A stretch of 64,000 bases of DNA from Variovorax ginsengisoli. Its GTDB lineage: Bacteria; Pseudomonadota; Gammaproteobacteria; Burkholderiales; Burkholderiaceae_C. The stretch covers positions 1-64,000 of the forward strand of contig NZ_JAUJZH010000037.1 of assembly GCF_030486595.1 (NCBI RefSeq), read 5' to 3'. This document shows, in pieces, positions 57,827 through 64,000 of the stretch (positions are counted from its first letter, which is position 1; each line of letters begins with the position of its first letter). The notes under the pieces were generated by a model. The model had not been told where the DNA came from and did no database searches. It saw only the letters and a list, made by a program, of their open reading frames with translations. The translations under genes were made by a program, and so were the position numbers.

Positions 57827-59035
57827 TCAGGCAGCCTTTTTCAGCATGTTGTGCGGATCGATGACGAACTTCTTGGGCGAACCGTCGCTGAAGGTCTTGT
57901 AGGCTGCCGGCGCATCTTCCAGCGAAATGACCTCGGTGTTTGCCACTTCGCGCAGATAGGGCATGCGGTCCCACAGGATCGCCATCATGAGATCGCGGTT
58001 GTAGTGCATCACCGGCGCCTGGCCGCCGGTGAGTTTCGGTGACTTGATCCAGGCCTTGCTGAAGGCGAGCGGAAGTTCGCCTTTCTTCGCCATGTCGGTC
58101 TTGGGCGCGCCGGGATCCAAATTGGTATAGATGCCCGGGATACCCATCGCGCCGCCGGCGCGGACGATGTCGAACAAGACATTGATGACCGCTTCCGAGT
58201 GCTCGTCCCGGTCTTCCTCGCCGTAACCGTGCGCTTCCAGGCCGACGCAATCGACGCCCGCATCAACTTCACGCTCCCCGAGGATCGCCTCGATCTGATC
58301 GGGAACCGGCGTGGCGCTGGTCGTGTCGACGGTCTCGTATCCGCATTTCTTCACGAGGTCCAGGCGCTCCCGGAGCCTGTCCGCCACGATGATGCACGAT
58401 GCTCCGAGGAGACGGGCGCTGGCAGCGGCACAACGGCCGACCGGCCCGGCGCCCGCGATGTAGACCGTCGAGCCGGTCCTGACGCCGGCCTCGATGCAGC
58501 CGTGATATCCGGTCGGCAAGATGTCCGAGAGCAAAGTGAGATCCAGGATCTTCTCCATCGCCTGGTCTCTGTCGGGGAATTTCAGCAAATTCCAGTCGGC
58601 ATAGGGGACCAGCATGTAATCGGCCTGACCGCCTTGCCAACCGCCGAGGTTGAACCCATAGGCGCCGCAATTGACGAGGTCGTTGACGTACGAATTTTCA
58701 CAAGCATCGGTATGCCGCTCCTTGCAATTGCGGCAGCGGCCGCAGGAGACGTTGAAGGGAACTGACACCAGGTCTCCTTTCTCGATGCGTTCCACGTCGC
58801 GGCCGACCTCGACGACTTCACCGGTATTCTCATGGCCCATGACCATGCCTTGCGGGACCTCGAAGCGACCGTGATAGATGTGCTGGTCGCTTCCGCAGAT
58901 ATTGGTCGACACCAGCTTGATGATCACGCCGTGTTCGATCTTCCTGCCGCGCGGATCCTCGAGCTTCGGATAGTCGATGGTTTTGATCTCGAGCTTCATG
59001 GGCCCCTGAAATGTCAGAACGCGATTGCCGGTCAT
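57827..59035 (-). CDS. fdhA: Glutathione-independent formaldehyde dehydrogenase
   Basis: This 402-residue zinc-dependent MDR enzyme has catalytic zinc ligands in NICGSDQHIYHGRFEVPQGM (Cys) and VMGHENTGEVVE (His, Glu). The structural zinc cysteines are in CGRCRNCKERHTDAC. The NAD motif is YIAGAGPVGRCAAASARLLG. Length and motifs match the Pseudomonas-type enzyme that oxidises formaldehyde to formate and keeps NAD tightly bound, in some cases acting as a dismutase. It is transcribed with the DJ-1/PfpI gene. Confidence 0.93.
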   Translation of the reverse strand: MTGNRVLTFQGPMKLEIKTIDYPKLEDPRGRKIEHGVIIKLVSTNICGSDQHIYHGRFEVPQGMVMGHENTGEVVEVGRDVERIEKGDLVSVPFNVSCGRCRNCKERHTDACENSYVNDLVNCGAYGFNLGGWQGGQADYMLVPYADWNLLKFPDRDQAMEKILDLTLLSDILPTGYHGCIEAGVRTGSTVYIAGAGPVGRCAAASARLLGASCIIVADRLRERLDLVKKCGYETVDTTSATPVPDQIEAILGEREVDAGVDCVGLEAHGYGEEDRDEHSEAVINVLFDIVRAGGAMGIPGIYTNLDPGAPKTDMAKKGELPLAFSKAWIKSPKLTGGQAPVMHYNRDLMMAILWDRMPYLREVANTEVISLEDAPAAYKTFSDGSPKKFVIDPHNMLKKAA

Positions 59036-59139
59036 GGTTTGGTCCTTTCCGTTGACGTGGGCTTTGCAGCATGTCTGTCGCTCTTGCTCGCTTCAGGCGA
59101 GCAACCATTCTTCGCGGGACGTTTGTTGAAGGACGTCGA

Positions 59140-60507
59140 CTAGGTCACGACCACCGTCTTCACGTTCACGAACTCGCGAATGCCCCAGGTGGCCTGCTCC
59201 CGGCCGTAACCCGAATCCTTGATACCGCCGAAGGGCAGGCGCGGGTCCTCCCGCACGCACCCATTGACCCAGGCCATGCCGGAATCGAGCAGGTCGGCGG
59301 CGATGCGTTCGCCGCGCTGCACGTCGCGCGTGAGCACGCAGCCGCCGAGGCCGTAGGCGGAATCGTTGGCGGCCGCGATCGCGGCGCCTTCGTCCGCCAC
59401 CGGCACGATGGCGGCGACCGGGCCGAACAGCTCCTCGTCGAAGGCCGGCATGCCGCGGCGCACGTCGGTCAGCACCGTGGCCGGGTAGAACGAGCCGGGG
59501 CCTTCGGGTACCGCGCCCCCGAGCAGCAGGCGGGCGCCGGCAGCGACGCTGGCCTGTACCTGGGCATGCAAGGCGTCGCGCAGGTCGCGCCGCGCCAGCG
59601 GACCGACCACTGTGTCATCCAGCAGCGGATCGCCGACCCGCGCCGCGCCCATCAGCGCGACGAAGCGCTCCTCGAAGGCGGCACGCACGTCCTTCACCAC
59701 GATCATCCGCTTGGCCGCGATGCAGCTCTGGCCGCTGTTGCCCAGGCGTCCCTGCGTGCAAATCCGGGCGGCCAGCTCGATGTCCGCATCGGCGAGCACC
59801 AGGTAGGGGTCGCTACCGCCCAGTTCCAGCACGGATTTCTTCAGCTTGCCGCCCGCCGCGCGCGCGACTGCGGCGCCGGCGGGTCCGCTGCCCGTCAGGC
59901 TGACGCCGCGCACCAGCGGATGCGAGACCAGCGCCTCGACGTCGGCGCTGGCCAGCAGCAGCACGCGCAGCAGGTCGGGCGGCAGCTGGGCGCGCACGAA
60001 CACGTCCTCGATGGCCCGCGCGCAGCCCGGCACGTTCGACGCGTGCTTGACCACCACCGCATTGCCGGCCGCCAACGCCGGCACGGCCATCCGGAAGACC
60101 TGGTGGAAGGGCCAGTTCCAGGGTTGGACGCCGAGCACCACGCCCAACGGCCGGTAGACGACGCGGCTGCGGGTGAAGTCGCTGGTCAAAGGTGTGTCGG
60201 CCAGCATCTCGGCAGCGTGCTCCGCATAGTGTTCGCACACCGCCGCGCAGGCGCGCACCTCCTCCAGCCCGTTGCTCACCGGCTTGCCCATTTCCTGGGC
60301 CATGAGCTGCGCATACTCGCGCTCGTTGCGCCGCAGGATCCCGGCGGCGCGCTGCAGCGGCGCCGTGCGCTCCGCGAACCCAGACTGCCTCCATTGGAGG
60401 AAGGCCGCATGCGCGCGCTCGACGATGCCGGGCAGCGCCGAGGCCGGTGTGAGCTCGTAGCGGGCGATCGGCTTGCCCGTGGCGGGATTGATGGATTCGA
60501 TGGTCAT
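59140..60507 (-). CDS. NAD(P)-dependent aldehyde dehydrogenase (succinate-semialdehyde type)
   Basis: The protein has 455 residues. The catalytic Cys lies in LGNSGQSCIAAKRMIV near 260 and the general-base Glu in SVLELGGSDPYLVLAD near 227. The cofactor loop is LTGSGPAGAAVARAAG. The opening IESINPATGKPIARYE is typical of GabD/YneI-type enzymes. It oxidises an aldehyde to the acid; succinate semialdehyde is the family default, but other aldehydes are possible in this detoxification setting. It lies 104 bases upstream of fdhA on the same strand. Confidence 0.9.
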   Translation of the reverse strand: MTIESINPATGKPIARYELTPASALPGIVERAHAAFLQWRQSGFAERTAPLQRAAGILRRNEREYAQLMAQEMGKPVSNGLEEVRACAAVCEHYAEHAAEMLADTPLTSDFTRSRVVYRPLGVVLGVQPWNWPFHQVFRMAVPALAAGNAVVVKHASNVPGCARAIEDVFVRAQLPPDLLRVLLLASADVEALVSHPLVRGVSLTGSGPAGAAVARAAGGKLKKSVLELGGSDPYLVLADADIELAARICTQGRLGNSGQSCIAAKRMIVVKDVRAAFEERFVALMGAARVGDPLLDDTVVGPLARRDLRDALHAQVQASVAAGARLLLGGAVPEGPGSFYPATVLTDVRRGMPAFDEELFGPVAAIVPVADEGAAIAAANDSAYGLGGCVLTRDVQRGERIAADLLDSGMAWVNGCVREDPRLPFGGIKDSGYGREQATWGIREFVNVKTVVVT

Positions 60508-60659
60508 CTGGCGATCGTCGGCCGATGCGTGCGCCGCATCTTCCCCGCGCTTGCTGTCGCTGCCTGGTTCGTGCGGATTTCTCGTCCGGGGGCCGGGTCG
60601 CGACCTGCGCACCGCTGCGGCAGCGACCTTGTGTCCGGTCCGCGAAAGACGAAGCCGTG

Positions 60660-61061
60660 TCAGGGTGGTGACTCGCGCGAGGGCGGTGTTCCCGATGCCT
60701 GCGGCACCTGCTCGGAATCTGCTCCCGCCTGCGGCGCAGCGTCCGTTTCGGGCGGGATCAACTCCAGCGCGCGCCACGCGAGCACCGCGCGAGGCAGGTC
60801 CAACCGCCGATCGATCTCCGCCCGCAACGGGGCCTCGAAGCGCGGTTCGACCGCGATGCGCAGGAACTCGAAGCGCGCCAGTGCATACGCCTGCTCCAGC
60901 ACGTCGACCACCGCCCGCGCGAACCGCCGCATCGGTTCATCGGAGGGCTCGCCCGGCCGGGGCATCCCCTCCGGATCGACCAGCACCTGCACCAGGCGCG
61001 GCGGATCGCCGGCGGTGCTGCTGAACTCCAGCAGGCGCACGCGACCGGCCCCGGCGAGCAC
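60660..61061 (-). CDS. Host-attachment-family-like protein
   Basis: The protein has 133 residues from a GTG at 61061. GRVRLLEFSSTAGDPPRLVQ, ARAVVDVLEQAYALARFEFL and LRAEIDRRLDLPRAVLAWRA resemble the small baculovirus-like or host-attachment proteins found in many proteobacteria, in which an N-terminal strand pair precedes a Rossmann-like half. The usual N-terminal residues are missing, and an ATG at 61081 lies in another frame, so a small indel near the start is possible. It starts 13 bases after the stop of the small upstream gene. The Pro/Ser-rich tail is probably disordered. Function is unknown. Confidence 0.55.
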   Translation of the reverse strand: MLAGAGRVRLLEFSSTAGDPPRLVQVLVDPEGMPRPGEPSDEPMRRFARAVVDVLEQAYALARFEFLRIAVEPRFEAPLRAEIDRRLDLPRAVLAWRALELIPPETDAAPQAGADSEQVPQASGTPPSRESPP

Positions 61062-61073
61062 GGTCCATTCGGC

Positions 61074-61211
61074 TCAGCCATGGCTCGGCCCCCGTGCCGC
61101 CTCGGCCTCCCGCCGGTGCCGGATCCAGGGCACGAACAGCGACATGAAGACCGAGCGGCCCTCCAGAAGACTGTCGAGAAGCGGCGGGGATGGAAGGTCG
61201 GACGAGGTCAT
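61074..61211 (-). CDS. Possible 45-residue protein
   Basis: ATG 61211 opens TSSDLPSPPLLDSLLEGRSV and MSLFVPWIRHRREAEAARG before a stop at 61074, thirteen bases before the next gene. Codon use fits the neighbours. It has one amphipathic helix and a basic tail. I do not recognise it. The ribosome-binding site is weak. Confidence 0.4.
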   Translation of the reverse strand: MTSSDLPSPPLLDSLLEGRSVFMSLFVPWIRHRREAEAARGPSHG

Positions 61212-61375
61212 TGTGGCAACGGTGAGGCGTGGTATCCATGCTGCACCAGCGCCCGGTCGGGCGAGAGGTGCAGTCCTGCGGTGCGTGTCGGATGCCTGCG
61301 CTTCTCGCGCGGTGCGCGCCCGCGGGGGCGAAGCCTGGCGTAGCCTCGGTTCATTGCCACGACAAAAGGTGAGCC

Positions 61376-61828
61376 ATGACAGTCATTGCAGGCATCTCCC
61401 GGTTCGAGCGTCTCTTTCGCCAGGCCGCCGGGCTCGACATCGACAAGAACGACCTGCGGCGTCACGACGAATTCGTCAACCGCAAGATCCACGACCTGCT
61501 GCAGCGCGCCTGCGCGATCGCCAAAGCCAACGGGCGCGACGTGGTGCTGCCTTGCGACCTTCCGGTCACCGGCGGCCTGCAGCATTGCATTCATGAATTC
61601 CGCGCGCTGGACGAGGATGTCGAAGTGCGGCCCATCCTCGATCAGCTCGCGAAGCTGCCACAGCTCGAGCTCGCGTTCAGCGACGAGGTGGCGGACGGCC
61701 TGCCCGACCTCGCCGGCGGACTCACCTTCGCGCTGGCGCGCAGCCTCAAGATCGTGGATCCGGACCTCAAGAATCCCCGCACCGCGGAGTGGGACCGGGC
61801 GTTCGCCCTGTTCGACCTGCTGATCTGA
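61376..61828 (+). CDS. DUF1931 double-histone-fold protein
   Basis: The protein has 150 residues: SRFERLFRQAAGLDIDKNDL and FVNRKIHDLLQRACAIAKAN form one helix-strand-helix unit, and LQHCIHEFRALDEDVEVRPI, then QLELAFSDEVADGLPDLAGG, form the second. The family (DUF1931, known structurally from Aquifex) folds as two histone units in one chain, like an archaeal histone dimer. Whether the bacterial proteins compact DNA is not settled. AAAGGTGA four bases before the ATG supports the start. It is followed after eight bases by an exonuclease-like gene and then, convergent, by Dps, so two possible DNA-binding or DNA-protecting proteins lie together. Confidence 0.87.
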   Translation: MTVIAGISRFERLFRQAAGLDIDKNDLRRHDEFVNRKIHDLLQRACAIAKANGRDVVLPCDLPVTGGLQHCIHEFRALDEDVEVRPILDQLAKLPQLELAFSDEVADGLPDLAGGLTFALARSLKIVDPDLKNPRTAEWDRAFALFDLLI

Positions 61829-61836
61829 AGAGTCGC

Positions 61837-62430
61837 ATGCAACCTGCTGCCCGCCTCGTCGGCAGGGACGAGGCCGCGCGTCACGCCATTCTTTACGCGA
61901 TGAAGGTCCCTGCCATCCTCGACGTCGAAGCGTCAGGCTTCGGGCGCGGCAGCTATCCGGTCGAAGTCGGCTACGTGCTGGAGGACGGCGACTCGCAATG
62001 CATGCTGGTGCGGCCCGCGCCGGACTGGAACCACTGGAGTTGCGCCGCCGAGCGGCTGCACCACATCCGGCGCGCAGACCTGCTGAAATACGGCCTGCCG
62101 ACCTCGGTCGTGGCCGACGCGCTGAACCACCACCTGTGCGGCCGCACGCTCCACACCGACGCATGGGGCCACGACTATTCATGGCTGGCCAGGCTGTACG
62201 ACGACGCCGGGCGCACGCCGAGCTTCCGGCTCGAAAGCCTGCAGGCGCTGCTGACCGAAAGCGAGATCGCGCGCTGGCGGACGCTGAAGGAGCAGGTCGC
62301 GCTCGTTCTGTATCTGCCCCGGCATCGCGCCTGCGCGGACGCGCGGCTGTTGCAGGCCACCTTCGTCAAGCTGCGCACCGGCGGGCACGCCGACGCCGGC
62401 AACGGCTACCCGGTGCACGAGAACCGCTAG
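61837..62430 (+). CDS. DEDD-type 3'-5' exonuclease-like protein
   Basis: The 197-residue protein begins at ATG 61837, where GAAGAG gives a ribosome-binding site. The ATG at 61900 coincides with the start of the fold and is also possible. The DnaQ-like nuclease core has the first acidic pair in ILDVEASGFGRGSYPVEVG and the next acid in LHTDAWGHDYSWLARLYDDA; the last is less certain. It may trim DNA or RNA. It is probably co-transcribed with the histone-fold gene, so a role in DNA maintenance under stress is plausible. Confidence 0.75.
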   Translation: MQPAARLVGRDEAARHAILYAMKVPAILDVEASGFGRGSYPVEVGYVLEDGDSQCMLVRPAPDWNHWSCAAERLHHIRRADLLKYGLPTSVVADALNHHLCGRTLHTDAWGHDYSWLARLYDDAGRTPSFRLESLQALLTESEIARWRTLKEQVALVLYLPRHRACADARLLQATFVKLRTGGHADAGNGYPVHENR

Positions 62431-62449
62431 CCTGGCGCCGCAGCCGGCC

Positions 62450-62986
62450 TCAGGCCGAGGCGGATGCTGCGCGCGCCGGCAGGTGGGCTTCGACGAACCA
62501 GAGCCACTTGTCGATGCCGCGCAGAACCTCGGTGAGGATGTCGGCGCTCGCAGCATCGTCCAGCCGGGTCATCTCGTCGATCCCCTGTCGCACGCCGCTG
62601 CCGAAGGTCGACAGCGCGGTGGCCAGCGCCTGCAGGTGCCGCGTGTCTTCGGAGCCGCACGGCGGGTACGGCGGCAACGACGTGCCGGCGACGACGCTGC
62701 CGAGGGTCCCCTCGGCCACCCCGCCGAGTTGCACCACCCTTTCGGCCACCAGGTCTACATAGTCCTCGACGGCGCCGTTGATGTCGTCGAAGAGTTCGTG
62801 CAGGGCGATGAAGTTCGCGCCCCTGACGTTCCAGTGCGCCTGCTTGCACTGCATCTGCAGGTCGATGCATTCGGCCAGGCGCTGGTTGAGCAGGTCGCGG
62901 GCACGCTTGCACTGCGCCGGCGACGGTCGCGCCGGCGTGGCACCAGACCCGGCGCTCACGCCGGGTGTCGCGGCGATGGCGGCCAT
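62450..62986 (-). CDS. dps: Dps-family DNA-protecting ferritin-like protein
   Basis: The protein has 178 residues. The ferroxidase ligands of the Dps dimer are visible in QCKQAHWNVRGANFIALHEL (His) and FDDINGAVEDYVDLVAERVV (Asp/Glu). The rest of the four-helix bundle follows, with TLGSVVAGTSLPPYP and IDKWLWFVEAHL. The N-terminal arm (about 25 residues, Ala/Pro-rich) has few lysines, so DNA binding may be weaker than in E. coli Dps. It stores iron and removes peroxide. It lies four bases downstream of the Hsp20 gene on the same strand, so the two form an operon. Confidence 0.92.
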   Translation of the reverse strand: MAAIAATPGVSAGSGATPARPSPAQCKRARDLLNQRLAECIDLQMQCKQAHWNVRGANFIALHELFDDINGAVEDYVDLVAERVVQLGGVAEGTLGSVVAGTSLPPYPPCGSEDTRHLQALATALSTFGSGVRQGIDEMTRLDDAASADILTEVLRGIDKWLWFVEAHLPARAASASA

Positions 62987-62990
62987 GGGT

Positions 62991-63548
62991 TCAGTGCGGC
63001 TTTTCGGAAGACTGGCCGGCGGCGCCGTCTCCGGCGGGCTGCGTCCCCTGCTGCGCCTGGTCGGCGAGCTGGCCGGTGCTGCCGGTGCGGACCTGTACGC
63101 GGCGCGAACGCGCCTGGCTGCTGTCCTTCGGGATCGTGACGGTGAGGACGCCGTTGTCGAAGCTCGCCTGTACCTTGGAGGCATCCACCGGCGCGGGCAG
63201 CCGCAGCGAGCGCTGGAACACGCCCACCGAACGCTCTACCAGGTGGTAGTTGCGGCGGTTCGTGTCGCGCTCCTGCATCCGCTCGGCGCGGATGGTGAGC
63301 ACGTCGTCATCGACGATCACCTCGACGTCGTCCGGCCGCGCGCCGGGCATCTCGGCGGTGACCTTGAATGCCTGGTCGTCTTCGCTGACGTCCATGCGCG
63401 GAGCGACGATGTTGCCGCCGGCGGCCGGCGCCTCGGCCGTGCTGCCGCCGACGTTGTCGAAGAGCTGCTCCATCTCGCGGCGCAGCAGCTGGAACGGATC
63501 GCTGCGCGGGCTGCCGAATCCGAAGGGCAGCAGGTTGCCTCGTGCCAT
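62991..63548 (-). CDS. Hsp20 small heat-shock protein, intact
   Basis: The protein has 185 residues. The alpha-crystallin domain (about 50-145) is complete: IVAPRMDVSEDDQAFKVTAE, MPGARPDDVEVIVDDDVLTI, RRNYHLVERSVGVFQRSLRL and VQASFDNGVLTVTIPK. The IXI/V-type anchor is not clear in the Gln/Gly-rich tail. It holds unfolding proteins for refolding by ClpK and Hsp70 systems. Because the other Hsp20 here is frameshifted, this is the only working copy in the window. AAGGAG precedes the ATG. Confidence 0.93.
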   Translation of the reverse strand: MARGNLLPFGFGSPRSDPFQLLRREMEQLFDNVGGSTAEAPAAGGNIVAPRMDVSEDDQAFKVTAEMPGARPDDVEVIVDDDVLTIRAERMQERDTNRRNYHLVERSVGVFQRSLRLPAPVDASKVQASFDNGVLTVTIPKDSSQARSRRVQVRTGSTGQLADQAQQGTQPAGDGAAGQSSEKPH

Positions 63549-63745
63549 GAAATGCTCCTTGGTGTGGGACGAGGCGCCAGCGTGCGCCTAGCGGCGCCGC
63601 GGCGTTTCCCCAATGCTGCGTTTCGCGCCGCAGGGCTGCGGCGGCTTGCGCGGGCGATGCGCATCCATCGTCCGGGTCCTACAGGGGGCGCCGGCGCTGC
63701 TGCGAACATGAAGGCCTCCACTCCGCGAACCATCTCGCAGCCGCC

Positions 63746-64000
63746 ATGCAGGAATCCGAACCTCCCTTTGCCTTGCTCGGCGGCCTCAATGTCGCCCTGC
63801 TCGCCGCGCCCGGCAGCGATGCCGAGGCGCTCGCCGCCATGCGCCGTGGACTCGAGGCGCAGGGCGTGATCGTCTACGTGCTGTCGCCGGGTCCGCCCGG
63901 AACGCAGCCGCTTCCCGCGGACAGGCGCATCGCGGATGCCGACCCGATGGCCTTCGACGGCGTAGTGGTGGTGGGCGGGGCTGAAGGTGTGGCGCACCTG
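63746..64000 (+). CDS. DJ-1/PfpI or catalase-tail-like domain, partial
   Basis: The gene continues past the right edge, and 85 codons are visible. NVALLAAPGSDAEALAAMRR and GVIVYVLSPGPPGTQPLPAD, then FDGVVVVGGAEGVAHL, match the first half of the class I glutamine-amidotransferase-like fold as seen in the C-terminal domain of large catalases and in DJ-1/PfpI proteins. The nucleophile region is outside the window, so activity cannot be judged. It is divergent from the Hsp20-Dps pair. Confidence 0.6.
   Translation, partial: MQESEPPFALLGGLNVALLAAPGSDAEALAAMRRGLEAQGVIVYVLSPGPPGTQPLPADRRIADADPMAFDGVVVVGGAEGVAHL

Overview
The window reads as chromosomal DNA of a Burkholderiales betaproteobacterium, most like Comamonadaceae such as Variovorax. 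It is GC-rich throughout, with strong G/C at third codon positions, and its gene families (hmf furoate genes, MocR regulators, BON and PRC-barrel stress proteins) are typical of that order. I see no tRNA, rRNA, CRISPR array or replication origin. A fragment of an IS5-like transposase sits on the left edge.

Region 1 (1-10.7 kb) is signalling DNA with debris. The IS end truncates a decayed HDOD gene. Then come a GAF-PAS-GGDEF-EAL protein, a FixJ-type regulator overlapping a large hybrid histidine kinase, and a protein joining an unnamed helical domain to a receiver. After these lie inverted pieces of a MocR regulator around a LysR fragment.

Region 2 (10.7-23.1 kb) is one catabolic unit: an AraC regulator, then molybdenum hydroxylase subunits, a CoA ligase and a crotonase in the order hmfABCDE (2-furoate to 2-oxoglutarate through CoA thioesters), then a complete LivKHMGF-type ABC importer. 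The genes overlap or nearly touch. Genes hmfA to hmfE and livH to livF look translationally coupled.

Region 3 (23.1-34 kb) is mixed. It holds a lone receiver, remnants of katE and yihY, an intact LLM-class flavin oxidoreductase, a kefC pseudogene with several lesions, and a frameshifted MocR gene. Intact genes follow: a helical-domain protein, an HDOD protein, a second helical-domain protein and an intact MocR regulator. HDOD(+), helical(-), MocR(+) also occurs, decayed, in region 1, so the set looks like a duplicated module.

Region 4 (34-64 kb) is a stress-tolerance island. Its core is a minus-strand run: BON protein, HdeD remnant, Hsp20 (frameshifted), PRC-barrel protein, ClpK/ClpG-type disaggregase and a FixL-like kinase. 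A FixJ-type regulator and an AraC regulator lie upstream. Around it are PsiE, a universal stress protein, a MEDS protein divergent from an NtrC-type activator, a UvrA-like ATPase, an old yellow enzyme, a quinone-oxidoreductase-like protein, a thioredoxin-reductase-like fusion, cardiolipin synthase, a DJ-1/PfpI protein, formaldehyde and aldehyde dehydrogenases, a DUF1931 histone-fold protein, an exonuclease, Dps and a second Hsp20. AraC, PsiE, the reductase fusion and Hsp20 each occur twice, with one copy broken. This suggests two related islands merged and are being pruned. The content resembles the transmissible locus of heat resistance (ClpK, small heat-shock proteins, HdeD, thioredoxin, KefB, PsiE).
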